NCBI GenBank assembly: GCA_933228895.1
Contig: OW121853.1
Location: forward strand, 78,352,645 to 78,416,644
Length of the DNA: 64,000 bases
Source of the DNA: Platycnemis pennipes
Taxonomy: Eukaryota; Arthropoda; Insecta; Odonata; Platycnemididae
Reading direction: 5' to 3'
Each line of letters starts with the position of its first letter. Position 1 is the first letter of the stretch. Positions 32,528 through 43,199 of this stretch are shown piece after piece. The translations under genes were made by a program, and so were the position numbers. The notes below the pieces were generated by a model. It worked only from the letters and a program-made list of their open reading frames with translations. It was not told the origin of the DNA and searched no databases.

Positions 32528-32690
32528 CTACTTGAATATTGTGTGCAGAGACACTGGAAGTGATGTACCCCGTCCGTCGGATGGGACGTTAAACAGAGTA
32601 TCTCTTGGCGTTTTTCGTTCAAACCAGGCTAATGCCGACGCCGGGTTACTATAAACTCTTCATCCACTCCCAGAATTATTCCTTCCTGTA
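32528..32690 (+). mobile_element. SINE-A body
   Basis: 'gtgtgcagagacactggaag', then CCCCGTCCGTCGGATGGGAC, then 'gttaaac', 'ttggcgtttttcgtt' and 'aggctaatgccgacgccggg' followed by a CT-rich tail. The head is missing or unrecognisable. The core is among the best conserved. Confidence 0.8.
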
Positions 32691-32694
32691 CCGC

Positions 32695-33205
32695 AATGCT
32701 GATCCATACTTATTGGTGCAAATAAGGTTAGCTGTCAGTCGTCGTTCCATGAATAACGGTTATAACCGGCTCAAGTTACGAAATTAACACTATATACATG
32801 TGAGTGAAAACGGTCAAAACCCTCAATACAATTTTATGGTTGAACGTGGCAGGTGTGGCGAGACAATTGAGAAAAACAGACACTAGGAGGGCTTCGTGCT
32901 CTACCGATGATGCGGGCCATTTCAAACCGATTCCATTGTAGCCGCAACCAGGTCGATTCGAATGCAAAGTTGTTGAACCCACAGCTGTGAGACACTTAAA
33001 CATGACGGCCTCAAGTGCGTCAGCCCCAAGTAGCAGCCTTCGGATGGATGGAGCACGCACTAGCTGGCACTAGATCCACACAGCCTAGCGAATAATGGCG
33101 AATTTTATTGAGACAAAGGAAAAATAAATATACACGTCCTGATGAACCACGCACAATTCGCAGAAGGATTTCCAGGGAAGAAAATCATTGGGGAAACGTT
33201 TCCAG
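32695..33205. other. unannotated stretch
   Basis: No repeat is assigned. A B-box-like 'gtcgattcgaatgc' lies near 32952 but without an A box at the right distance on either strand. Confidence 0.4.
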
Positions 33206-33212
33206 ATTAGGA

Positions 33213-33505
33213 TAGGGCTGGCGTAGCGGACAGAGTACTGTCCTAACATCCTGAGGGTGCGGGGTTCGAATCCAGGAAGTGGCCAAAATTATTGTGTCAT
33301 GCCAGTCCCCACTTGAGCGCTTTGTAGGGAGCACTTCAAGATCGCCACTTACTAGGCCGTCGGGTGGGACGTTAAACCATTGACCTCTTGGCATACTACG
33401 TCAAAGGCAGGCCAATGCTGATTACCTCATCCTTCCTCTGTTCCCTGAAAATTGTAACCTACACCCAATTACCCACCTATGAGCCAATGACCTAAGATGC
33501 AGTAG
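33213..33505 (+). mobile_element. SINE-A, near full-length reference copy
   Basis: Head: GGCTGGCGTAGCGGACAGAG (A-box region) and a perfect B box GGTTCGAATCC at 33261-33271. Body: 'ccccacttgagcgctttg', 'gagcacttcaagat', the core 'ggccgtcgggtgggacgtta', 'cctcttggcatactacgtca' and 'aggccaatgctgattacc'. The 3' part ends in 'ccaattacccacctatgag' and 'caatgacctaa'. This order defines SINE-A in the window. No cloverleaf and no clear poly(A). Confidence 0.8.
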
Positions 33506-33522
33506 CTTTTCTTGATCAAACA

Positions 33523-33581
33523 TACATTGTAGAAGTGCACCAACCATCTCAAGGGAGTGGGGCGGGGGTGATTCCACACCA
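33523..33581 (-). mobile_element. LINE-A 3' tail, decayed
   Basis: 'accaaccatctcaagggag' then 'ggggcgggggtgattccaca' parallels the copy at 19348 ('aagtcacctcgagggtgtgtggcagggggtgcatcc'). Substitutions are many, but the order is kept. Confidence 0.45.
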
Positions 33582-33584
33582 GGC

Positions 33585-35010
33585 GTGCACGCAGCATAGG
33601 GAAATAAATATATAGTAGCTAGTGTCTGCCCATTTTACTGTCAAAAACTAATTACCAAGGAGGCATGGTAACCTGATTATGAAACAAAACATAGCCTACA
33701 TAAAATTCAGTACAGCTTGGTACCTCAAACAAATATAGACAGATTCTGCACCCATCCTACAAAAATATTTTTGACTACGTGCCAAGCATAAAAGACGATA
33801 TCTACGAAAGTGAAGGTTAGACGTTACGATATATTCTAAGTAGTTGGAGCACCTAAAACTGTATTCTACTTCCACCAGTTTTTACTTCATTAACTTTCAG
33901 AATTAACAACGACATTGCATTTTTGGATAGGGAACATAAAATTGAAAACCGAGTATTTAAAGATGAATTAAAAGTGTTATTTCATTCGATTTAAAAAAGC
34001 AAACACAGGTAATAAAGGTGCGACGAAGCTAGCCTTTACATGTTAATCCGAGATAGATGATAATAAATGCCAGAGAGTTAGAAGCCTTTTAAACAAAAGA
34101 AATTTTTCAACTCCGGAATATGATTATACTCCTGTTTCCAGAATTTTCATTAAACTAACATATTTTGGAATATGTATCCCTTCCGGACCCAGAACTTGGA
34201 TTCATGAATAATTCACTCGCCTCTCACATTGAATGCTAAACAAGTTTGAGGAAATATGCTACTCCACATACAATGAACTGTAGAGCAGGGAGATTTTTGC
34301 TTTATTCCTTCTGTATTATTCCAGAAAAACTCGTCGACTGAATAGTTCAAGATGACAAACGTGTCCCCACTCAGAATATTAAGCGGGTTAAACTTTCCTT
34401 ACTTGACGTGGGGACGTGATATCGTTATTTTCTTAAAAATTTGAGTAAATTTTTAAGGAGTCCGCGAAGAAATATTTCTCCGCTTCGCCGTGGCTGCAAC
34501 GTCGACTGAATTTAAATTCAGGGAACGAGGGGGTTGGCAAGGCTCTTTTACGCCCGCGGCCAAAACTTCGAACCAAAAAGAGCCGACCCGTATCGGCAAT
34601 GGCATGACAGCGCGAAGTATTTCCCAACACCGGAGCGCGTCTTTTAGGTGGAATATCGATTTTGTTATTTGTGATGAAGGGATATCCCAACTCAGTTTAG
34701 AATTTTCTGAACCCCTTTTTCCGTTGACTCCTCTTTCCTTAACATCAGGAGAAACCTTTTTTTTATCGAGTATTATTCTTTATTATTATTTATTTCCTTT
34801 TATATTACTCTCTGTCATAACATCCCTCGTTACACTACCCATCCTTATGATATCTTAAATTACTTTTCACTCACGTCCTCAGCCTCCACATAACGACCAA
34901 AGAGTCCAGCGTCCATTTTACTAGCCTTCCAAAACAAGATAAACGTTTAATCCACCTTTCTGTTCATAATACTATCTTCTGAGCCTAGGCCTCTGGTATG
35001 GAGCTATTGA
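33585..35010. other. unannotated stretch
   Basis: No gene is supported. The part at 34440-34640 has mirror frames (34433-34690 minus, 34490-34858 plus) with no motif. Otherwise AT-rich. Confidence 0.5.
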
Positions 35011-35014
35011 GTGT

Positions 35015-35165
35015 TTTGTGGAGAACATTCAAGTACAGTACTCCGTCCGTCAGATGGGACGTTAAGTCGTGTCCCCTTGGCACCTTTTCGTTGAGAGCAG
35101 GCTAATGCCGACGCCGGGTTTCTCTCCACCCTTCCCTTCCATTCCCAGCCTTGTATCTTTCCTCC
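35015..35165 (+). mobile_element. SINE-A body
   Basis: 'gagaacattcaagtacagta', 'ctccgtccgtcagatgggac', 'gttaagtcgtgtcccc', 'ttcgttgagagcaggctaat', 'gccgacgccgggtttctctc' then a CT-rich 3' part. The head before 35015 is too diverged to call. Confidence 0.85.
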
Positions 35166-35169
35166 CGGT

Positions 35170-36715
35170 GTAAATCGCCTATTAGTGCGGATAAAAACTT
35201 AAAACATAGATGATTACGTCTCAATCTTCTAACTAACCATAATGTTGGCATGTTCCCGCATGGTTATCGTCAAAAGTTCTCCTGATGTTAAATGCCTGTT
35301 TAGCAAAGCGATTCTCCCCTGATATCAATGGTGCTTCGTCCATTCTCATACAAATTGTTATCCTAGGAGCAAAATTGTTTCACCTCACTAATTAATGATT
35401 TCACGCTATTGTATCGAGCTTTATCATTTTTTCCTAAAAAATAATAGTACAGACTCGCAAAAACTAGAGAATAGTAAGGCTGAAAAAAACAGCCAAAATT
35501 TGTTTCAGCAAATACATTTCCAAAAAGACTAAGACTATGAACAGCTCCAATTCGTAAATATAACTCCTTGAAATCATTAGAGACAGGCTATAGTTCGAGC
35601 TTCACTCATTCAGGAACGTCATACGGCTCAATATACCGGTAACGGAACGAAAAAAGGCAGGGATGCCACTTCTGAAGGTCTATTTAACGATCGGATTCCA
35701 TCCTGGGCTTGAAAAGGCGAGACAATAGGAGTCGAAAAAATTCCCGTTCATTGACGGTAATGAGGCCAGGCCTAATTACTTCCGACCCCCCTCAAGAGCC
35801 TTCAGATAGATAATGATCCCTTTGTTTACCCGGGCTCAATCATTCAAGACGGTGGAAAAATGAAATAATAGTCCCCAACTCCCTCCCTAGAGGTCGATTC
35901 AGTTCTGTTCGAGACCTCTCGATATTATTATTGAGGAGAAGATGGGAATGGCAGGGACAAGGGACGTAAAAAAATATGAATGAAAGGTTTTTTTTTAAGA
36001 ATCGGCATAGGAGCGGTGGCAGCTAATATTACGAGAGCGAGATCGAATCATAAATTCTTTTAAGCATCGCGTCGGCTATTGATCGCACCCTACAACCTCT
36101 CGCGAAATGAACGAAGGGTGGGAAACGAGGTAAGATGACAGGAAGAGGTGAAGGGAGGAGGGTTTGAGGGTCTTGCCATTAATAAAAAGAGGGGGCGGGA
36201 TGAGGAATTGAAGGACGGAGAGTCTGAAGAGAGGAGTGGAAGGACGAAGGAACGGGGAGCTGAAGGAAGAGGTCGAATGGAAAAAGTTCATCAGAACTCT
36301 CTTCGAGAAAAGTTGGATGAGAAAAGGGAGGGATGAGGGAGTGCCGGAAATCAAAACCAGGGGCCAACCCCTCCATCCTGAATGAAAATCACGCCATCGG
36401 TAAACCCTCCCAATCTCCTCTTCCGCGCCCCTCCACACACATTCCTCCTCTTCAACCCCTCCAGCGTGTATATTGAAATATGTGTGCATCAGCACGCGCA
36501 TATCATAATACATATAGACTTTGGTGCGGCAGAAGAATAATCTGCGGACAAAATGAAGAAGGGAGTGCAAAAAAAAATTTGGTAGGAAGCAGTGAAAAAC
36601 ATAATGAAAAATACGTTGAAATAAACTAAGTTGTGACGAGAGAATAGCCACGCCCCTTTTGGCTATAAAAACTTATGGCACAAATCTGAAGCACCACCAA
36701 ACCTAGGAGACAGTT
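35170..36715. other. unannotated stretch, GA-rich 36090-36350
   Basis: A 191-codon minus-strand frame (36076-36651) lies over strongly purine/pyrimidine-biased DNA and encodes a Phe/Leu/Ser/Pro-rich string with no domain. I treat it as fortuitous. Nothing else is recognised. Confidence 0.5.
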
Positions 36716-36769
36716 GATTGTAATGGTACAAGATTATTCGAGGCACTAAAGTTAATGGAAATATTCAAA

Positions 36770-37074
36770 TAACACAAATTCGAAACCGAAACTTACGGCA
36801 TATTTCTTCTCTCACACTACACCAGCAGGCCAGACAGAATCCAGTCCCCTTAAGGGAAATCAACTACCGGACTGAGCGATCAAATATCCGTTTTTCCTAC
36901 GCTCAACACACGACTACGACGCTAACAAAATACTATTATTTCATATATATTACACACCATACTTCAGAGCAATTAGCTATTTTTTTCAGCTTAACTTCAC
37001 GGCAGGTTGCATACCACCACCAGCCACACCCCCTTGCGGTGTCTCGCTGGGTAGTATGTACGTAGATGTAGATT
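36770..37074 (+). mobile_element. LINE-A-related 3' UTR and tail, subfamily 2
   Basis: It shares scattered phrases with 28750-29006, then 'ccaccagccacacccccttg', 'cggtgtctcgctgggtagta' and a 'gtacgtagatgtagat' tail, the LINE-A hairpin end with changes on both stem sides. No RT coding is visible. Confidence 0.6.
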
Positions 37075-37079
37075 TGAAA

Positions 37080-37585
37080 CCTTATCAAAAGTTAACAAAT
37101 TGGCATAAAAAATAAATTAATCCATCGTAAGTTGCAGCGCACTATGGCATCTCAATAGATCACAAAGATCTAACATGCAATAGAAAGAATATTACAAGAG
37201 TAAGCCATAGAGTTTTTAAATATCAGTTGTTCACTCAAAATAAGGAAGGTATAGAATAAATAAGTTCTCGTCATAAGTTCTCTCCTGTTGATAAACATTG
37301 CATAGCCAAAGCAATTCTTCTGCCGACATCATTACCACTGCGTCTTCCTTCGTTTAATATGCTACTCAAGTAACAAAACTGTTCCACCGTTCTAGCCGGT
37401 ATTATAATATTTAACTTTAACATTAACTTTTGTCTCCTTTTTCCTCGATTAACTCACGACCTGTGTTTTTCCGGGAACAATCTTTTCTCAAATCTATCAA
37501 GATACCCCAGAAGAAACCTAATTTCAAATTTACACCGCGGACGCCTTTACAACGAACACTCAAACATGATAAAAGTCTGTTACTT
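37080..37585. other. unannotated stretch
   Basis: Nothing is recognised. Opposite-strand frames at 37423-37656 and 37430-37630 have no motif. Confidence 0.45.
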
Positions 37586-37587
37586 GA

Positions 37588-37639
37588 ACATCCCTTGCCA
37601 CACGCCTTACTGGCGGCTTGCAGCCCATGATGTAGATTC
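37588..37639 (+). mobile_element. LINE-A 3' tail
   Basis: 'cccttgccacacgccttact' then GGCGGCTTGCAGCCCATGAT and 'gtagattcg'. The hairpin is recognisable, the tail short. Confidence 0.6.
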
Positions 37640-38308
37640 GAAAAAAGGAGGCGCACCTGGTTTGTCGGGGCGGTGGACGAAGTAGGAAGCGGGTACGTGC
37701 CTCGATTACCTTTATTCCGCCGAGCGGAGAGGACGTTAAGAGAGCCTCTTCCCAGATTGGCAGCAGATTAAACTTGGTGCCACGACAAAAGGAGATGGGG
37801 CGGCGGGCAATAAAAAGAGGACGGGAGACAAGACAAAAGGAGCGAGGACGACAAAGCGAGAGGAAGATGAGGAGCAGGAGGACATCCAGGGCGGGGGAGT
37901 GAGAGAGGCGAGGTAAGCGGCGTAAGGAAGGAAGAGAATCCTGGACGACGATCCCGAAAGCGCTGGCCGCTTAGGAGCGAGCCGGAGGGGGGAGCGACAC
38001 GTCAACCATCCAGCCTCCGTTGCGAGTTTATTTTCACATGCTTTTTATTCCGGATCCTCTCCCCCTTCTCGCTGGGAATACGGCTCTCCTTCTGCTCTTA
38101 TTTCCGCGCAGTGCGACTTCCTTGTTTTTTTTTATTTCCCTCCACAGAGTTTTCCTGCCGCGGTATTCCCGCGGGATGTGCAGTAGAGACCTTTGTGATG
38201 AAGTGGAGACCTGAATTCAGAGGTGAAAAACATACGCGAGCCTCAGACGGTACCCTCGATGGTAGGGTTACATGATACAGTCACCTGTTTTCCTCCTGGT
38301 GGGTACAA
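37640..38308. other. GC-rich stretch without gene
   Basis: The part 37650-38010 is GC- and purine-rich with an 89-codon minus-strand frame (37736-38005) lacking motifs. Nothing is recognised. Confidence 0.45.
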
Positions 38309-38310
38309 TG

Positions 38311-38627
38311 CCGTGATTCTTAACCAGTGGCGCGGAAAGCTCCAGGGCGGGAGAGGGTACGAGTCGCTAAAATAAAAATATATCGTTTGATATATAGCTA
38401 CGGCCACCAACAAGTAAACAGTTATTGGTTTTCCAGTTTTTCGAGTTTATTTCAGCACATTGTAACGACAGCGCAATATTATCATTAAAGTTAATTGCGT
38501 TCATATTAGAGAAGAGAACGCAAGGTGTCTTCTGGGTGGGCAGAAATTAAATTTTTTTCTAGAGGGGGCGAGAACAAATTTTGAGGATTCATGGGTGCCA
38601 GTAGCTGAATAGGTTGAGAAACGCAGG
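38311..38627. mobile_element. hAT-like non-autonomous element
   Basis: The left end, 'ccgtgattcttaaccagtgg', and the right end in antisense, 'cctgcgtttctcaacctatt', align as imperfect terminal inverted repeats (GTGATTCTTAACC / GCGTTTCTCAACC). 'C.GTG.TTCT.AACC' ends are common among hAT elements. The interior from about 38350 resembles 60795-60940. The expected 8-bp target duplication is not visible. Confidence 0.45.
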
Positions 38628-38629
38628 AT

Positions 38630-39775
38630 AGGAAGACTAACAATAGAGGGGTTTTTAAGGTGGGTATATATTTTTGCATATGCCCACTTGATTATAGGGT
38701 ATATATATGGAAGATGAATGAAGAATAATTAGGCGGGACGGGCAATAAAGGAAAATAGTGGATTAAAGGGCACTATACAGTGGAAAATGTTAGATGAGGG
38801 GGTAAAGGGAAGAAAAAAACCCAGCAGTTTGGAAGGAAATACGAGTGGCATGAAGCATACACAGCAAAACTAATCTACATGCAAAAAATAAGATGATATT
38901 TCCACATAGGATAGTAGAATTTTCTAGAAGATTTACAGTCATATTCAACCTGATAGGTAGATCACTACTAACAATAATATCGCTATGAGAATATGCTTCC
39001 AGGCCTGATAAATTATTTACCCTATTAATCGACTGTTAATGTGAATCTCTTTCAGTTAGCATAATATTAAGGTTAATTTCTTGTGGACGCAAGCGCCATT
39101 CCGAAGATTAGAAAAAGCGTGCAGTGAAGGAAACATTTTCCCGCTCACAGCCAAGAGAGAAAACAGTGAAAGGTTGACGAAATTAAATTTATTCTAATCT
39201 CGATTGGTTATTTCGCAATATCGGTTGAACCTGTGGTCAGCCGTCCGTATATAGATGACCCTAATAGTGCATGAGGCGAAATTTAATCACTGGCAATAGA
39301 ATTACAACCCGAGAGGTTCGTGATTTACAAAACTCTCCCGTAGGAGGTTTAACTAATCGAATTGGATGACTTAATGAAGTCTGTCTACCGAAGTAAGGGA
39401 CTTAATGAATGCTATTTCCTCCTGTTTGCATGCTAGGTGTTTATAGGTTTGGAAATGAGATAAGGCTAGGCACACGTAACGAAGTCTTCGTGGCGCATAA
39501 TAACAGAAATGGCAGAGTTTGGGCCATAGTAATTTCGCTCCTATCTTGAAAATGTCTAAAAATAAAGGTTGCTCCTAGATAGTATGTATTGAAGTGTTAC
39601 ATTTTTTCGATTATGATAAACTCAAGCGTATCCATATTCCCAATATACTTGGGCATCCCAATGCATTACAATATTCATGACTACAATACCTCACAGTGGA
39701 CTTCATAATCTTGCATGAGTAAATAATGGAACTAAAGAAAGAAACTAATGTGATAATTTAATTTGACAAACACGA
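38630..39775. other. unannotated AT-rich stretch
   Basis: No repeat, RNA gene or credible frame is seen. Confidence 0.5.
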
Positions 39776-39779
39776 ATGA

Positions 39780-40085
39780 AGAAGTGTTGAACATGTTGGA
39801 TAGGAATCAAGGTTGTTGTACGAAATCAGAAGATAGTAGGTGGATGGAGCATGTAATCAGGCACAGTGGGCATGGAATTCAGAGGGTCGTTATCAAGGAC
39901 TTAATGCTTGGTAGGAGAGGATGAGGCAGAAAAAGGAAAGGAATTTTGAATTCTATGAAGAGAGGTAGGAAGTATGCCGATTTGAAGAGAGAGATAGCGT
40001 ATAAGAGGAACCGATAGATGTACGAAATGCAAAGTAGGGGTATGACACTCCAACAGAACCTATCCTAATCGGTAGAAAACTACCA
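39780..40085 (+). pseudogene. LINE-B C-terminal relic
   Basis: The plus strand encodes RWMEHVIRHSGHGIQRVVIK, then DLMLGRRG, a stop, GRKRKGILNSMKRGRKYADL and KREIAYKRNR. This fits the 'RWIGHVLRH..L...IIEGK..G.RGRGRKR...LD.......Y..LK..A.DR..WR' end of insect LINE reverse transcriptases. Stops break the frame. Confidence 0.6.
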
Positions 40086-40089
40086 ATCA

Positions 40090-40740
40090 GAAAATGTTAG
40101 TCCTTACGCTGATTGGGCATGCCATGTTGCCCGAGAGCTTTACGATTATGGAGCAAAAAAGGTTACATTCCTGAATATCTTCATTCACCGGGTCTAGTTA
40201 GTTTTTTGTTCCGACGCCACCGAGCGAAAACCAATCCGAAACTCGACTTCGATGGCGTCCCGTCGACATTCACCCTGCTAAAAGCGTTAATTTCCGGCAG
40301 GACTCATTTATTTTCAAAAAAAAGGTAGAGGGGGGAGGTGGAAGTCATTTCGAAGGGAAAGTCCCGCGCCGGTAATTTCAACGCCGTCTACCCTTTCCCT
40401 TCCGTCCTCAAGGGAAGGATATTGTGTGCAGTCTCGGATTCTTTCATCTTCTCCGTCTCGCTGTGGGCGACGGCTTTGTGGCACTTCATTAAAGTGACGC
40501 CCTTGAAGAGCACAGAAATGCTCAGTGCCGCTTAACCGTACCGAGCGAGAAAAAAAAAGAAACAACGTGATCGCAGGGAGTAATTGGAATATTTGCGCAC
40601 ACGAAAACCAATATAATCTTAATAATGAAACGTATTTTTCCGCCACCTGTTCTCAAAGTGTATTATCACTTTACATACATGATTTTTAATACACATATGG
40701 GGTCTATTTCTCCAATTTTCTACGGATAAAAAAAAACTAA
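40090..40740. other. unannotated stretch
   Basis: Mirror frames at 40314-40646 (minus) and 40338-40535 (plus) have no motif. Nothing is recognised. Confidence 0.45.
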
Positions 40741-40745
40741 TTACC

Positions 40746-40783
40746 CACATCTACATAGAACCATGCAAGGCACCATAATGGTC
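40746..40783 (-). mobile_element. LINE-A 3' tail scrap
   Basis: 'cacatctacatagaaccatg' then 'caaggcaccataatgg' is the outermost part of a LINE-A end in antisense. It is cut off within the hairpin and lies tail-outward just before the next LINE-A copy. Confidence 0.5.
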
Positions 40784-40808
40784 TGGTAGATGTTAGATGA
40801 ACAGTCTG

Positions 40809-41304
40809 TTAACAGAACTGAAATGGGAATCATTGGCAGATCGTAGGTTGAAATTTAGACTTAATCTCTTCAATAAATTTCAAGATAATATTTTCAATGA
40901 TGACGCTAAAAATATTTTGCGAACTCCAACTTACTATGGTGGACTGGACCATAATCATAAAATTTGAGCAATTGATTGCCGAACTGTCAGATTCAAAATG
41001 TCCTTCCCTCGTACAATTAGGGATATGAATAGCAGTCAATATATCCAACAGCATAAATACGAGTATATCAATGGGTAGCATAGGTAGTTGCATATTGGCA
41101 TAAGGAATTTAAGCTAACCCAACTAACAGCATGTTATTGCATGCTTGCTTTTCTATTTTTTTACCGTTTTTAAATTGTTAGAGAAAACTAGAATATAATT
41201 TCTAATCCTTTTTATGCACGATGTGCATTGCATATTTAGTGTGAATTCACCCCCTACCACAAGCCTTTACGGTGGCTAGCAGGTTATTGTGTAGATGTAG
41301 ATGA
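40809..41304 (+). mobile_element. LINE-A 3' end, 5'-truncated
   Basis: The plus strand encodes, with breaks, WESLADRRLKFRLNLFNKFQ, then TPTYYGGLDHNHK, AIDCRTVRFKMSFPRTIRD and NSSQYIQQHKYEYI. The 3' UTR and hairpin ('cccctaccacaagcctttacgg') and 'gtagatgtagatg' follow. The amino acids differ from the 8.5 kb copy, so this is a separate subfamily. The minus-strand 87-codon frame here is a shadow. Confidence 0.8.
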
Positions 41305-41308
41305 ATGG

Positions 41309-41344
41309 TATGTGGCAGGGTGAATTCACACCAAATATGCCTCA
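41309..41344 (-). mobile_element. LINE-A 3' tail, inverted partner
   Basis: 'ggtatgtggcagggtgaatt' then 'cacaccaaatatgcc' is the reverse complement of the 3' end just before it ('gcatatttagtgtgaattca' then 'ccccctaccac'), giving a tail-to-tail inverted arrangement. Confidence 0.6.
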
Positions 41345-41446
41345 CATATCATGCTTAAAAACGACTAGAACCTATAGGTATATAAGTCGAAACAACAATC
41401 TAAGCTTAAAATAGCAGAATTTCTGCATGAGAAATAAATCATTCAC

Positions 41447-41530
41447 CTTGAACAGGACTCGAAACCTGTCCTCCAAATTCGCGCCCAGTGCTGTAGCCAG
41501 TTAAGCTACAGAGGTGTCCTTCCTCCCAGT
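41447..41530 (-). mobile_element. SINE-B, tRNA-like head
   Basis: On the minus strand: TAGCTTAACTGGCTA (A box and D-arm, TAGC/GCTA paired) and GACAGGTTTCGAGTCCTGTTC (T-arm with 5-bp stem and B box). The acceptor pairs for only about four bases and the anticodon stem fails, so it is tRNA-derived, not a tRNA gene. The 'tcaaggtgaatgattta' that follows is shared with SINE-B copies at 53.05 and 61.3-61.45 kb. Confidence 0.65.
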
Positions 41531-41844
41531 GGATGGTTTCTAGGTGGAAATTCCTCTATTGTGCACATCTGCGAGTAACTCAGTTAAGGTATGTCGCGCC
41601 TTATTCTCAACCCTTAAATTAGAAGCTTATAAACTGACTACCACTTGTCAGTATGGGAGCTGTAGCTACTTAAAATCGTACGAAGCTTACGGCAGCATTA
41701 ATACTCTGATTTGCCACCCCAATATGTCTTCGTAGAAATATCCTTCCTTCACATAATAATATTATTGCACCCACATCGAATAAATATGATACGACACGAC
41801 TAAAATATAGCTACTAATTCTCTTCAAGCATGATAGGAAATACA

Positions 41845-41920
41845 TGTTTGGGGATATAGTATGTATCCTCTGCCACACACCTTTATGGTGGCTTGTAGGG
41901 CACTATGTAGATGCATATGC
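41845..41920 (+). mobile_element. LINE-A 3' tail
   Basis: 'catgtttggggatatagtat' then 'cctctgccacacacctttat', GGTGGCTTGTAGGG and 'cactatgtagatgcatatgc'. The hairpin is intact. Confidence 0.75.
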
Positions 41921-41924
41921 AATA

Positions 41925-42250
41925 CCGGTCTAACCACTTTAGTTTTAGTTTACAACACAATACAAACTTTACAATGCATAGTACTAGAAGTGCGATTGTT
42001 TTCTAAGTTACTCTTTTATGGTTACTAAAATATGGACAGCAAAACCCACACAAAAAGACAACGGGAAAAGACAACTTTAGATCGTTATCAACATCATTCT
42101 CTCATATCAGTTAAACACCTGATTTGTCAAAAAACTTCTTCTCCTAACATATGCACTACTAAGCAGCATTCATCCAAACCTAAGTAAACTTTATACTGAA
42201 AAATCTAGACTTGGCAGCACTGTATTCAAATGCACGAACGAAATTTCATG
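41925..42250. other. unannotated stretch
   Basis: AT-rich unique-looking sequence between LINE-A copies. No gene is seen. Confidence 0.45.
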
Positions 42251-42254
42251 ACAT

Positions 42255-42690
42255 TTCTACATCTACATCTACACGATACCCTGCAAGCCACCGCGAGGGT
42301 GTGTGGCAGGGGGTGAAGGTCACCAAGCATTCACTACTAGCATGCAAGCAAGCAACTAAAGGGTCTCATGCAACTAGATTGTTAGTATCTATAGTATTTG
42401 AGGGGTTAATACATGCATCATGCACTACAGAATACTCTAAAATATTTCCCCTACCTATCCCTTTCCTATGCTGCCTATTCTGTTCTCTTATAGTACGGGG
42501 GAAAATGCCATTTTGAATCTATCTGTACGACAATCTATCTCTCTAATCTTATTTATCTGGTCGAATCTATCATAATACGCTGGTGTTTTCAATATGTGCC
42601 TAACATCTTCAGTAAAGCTATCCGATTGAAATTTCTGCAATAGATTAAATCTGAACTTTAATCTACGCTCTGATAATGATTTTCCGGGAA
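42255..42690 (-). mobile_element. LINE-A 3' end with open RT C-terminus
   Basis: The minus strand is open over SLSERRLKFRFNLLQKFQS, DSFTEDVRHILKTPAYYDRF and DQINKIREIDCRTDRFKM before the frame is lost. It is the cleanest coding stretch of the family. The 3' UTR and a near-consensus end follow: hairpin CCCTGCAAGCCACCGCGAGG and tail (tctaca)3 in antisense. The upstream junction is near 42690, where unrelated sequence begins. Confidence 0.85.
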
Positions 42691-43100
42691 TGAAGGGCTG
42701 TGGGTGAGTCACACGCGTCCACACGGAATCCCCCCTTTCCATGAAATCCAATCCCGTGAATCGCTCGGGGTAAGGAAAAGACAAAATACCTATATATTCA
42801 CGGCACACCGTTTTCCTCCTCCTCGACGTCTTTACATAGTGACTACGGGGTCGACCTATATGCTAGAAAAAACGTAAAAGGATTGTAAGAGGCTATAGGC
42901 GTCACTTCCTGAAAATATATTGCATTAACGAAGACTGAAATAATAAGGAAGTATGATTGCTGCAATTTATGATAAAACAGCCATATGTTTAACATTGTCC
43001 AGTAAAACTCATTCTCTGTAACGAGCATGTATTATATTCTAAATCACATTTTTTTAGGAACCCGCCTCGGTAAATTTTACCCATATGCTCATAACCGTTA
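42691..43100. other. unannotated stretch
   Basis: The 106-codon frame at 42488-42808 extends from LINE-A into this part, but residues encoded upstream of 42690 are not LINE-like. Otherwise nothing is recognised. Confidence 0.45.
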
Positions 43101-43102
43101 TC

Positions 43103-43195
43103 CATATCTATATCTACTGATTACCCTGTAATCCACCTCGAGGGAGTGTGGCAGGGAGTAAGTTTTCGCCAAACATACACTACGTACAGTCCCTA
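43103..43195 (-). mobile_element. LINE-A 3' tail
   Basis: Tail 'atatctatatctactgatta', then CCCTGTAATCCACC and GGGAGTGTGGCAGGG, then 'ttttcgccaaacatacacta'. The last part is shared with the deleted copy at 11983-12050. Confidence 0.8.
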
Positions 43196-43199
43196 AAGT

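Noticed and set aside
33213..33290. possible functional tRNA gene
   Set aside because: A and B boxes are good, but no acceptor or anticodon stem forms and the body is the dispersed SINE-A.
36076..36651. 191-codon minus-strand open frame
   Set aside because: It covers a purine-rich tract. The Phe/Leu/Ser/Pro-rich product is typical of CT-rich antisense and has no domain.
41447..41530. possible functional tRNA gene on the minus strand
   Set aside because: D-arm and T-arm pair well, but the acceptor pairs for only about four bases and the anticodon stem fails. The flanks match SINE-B.
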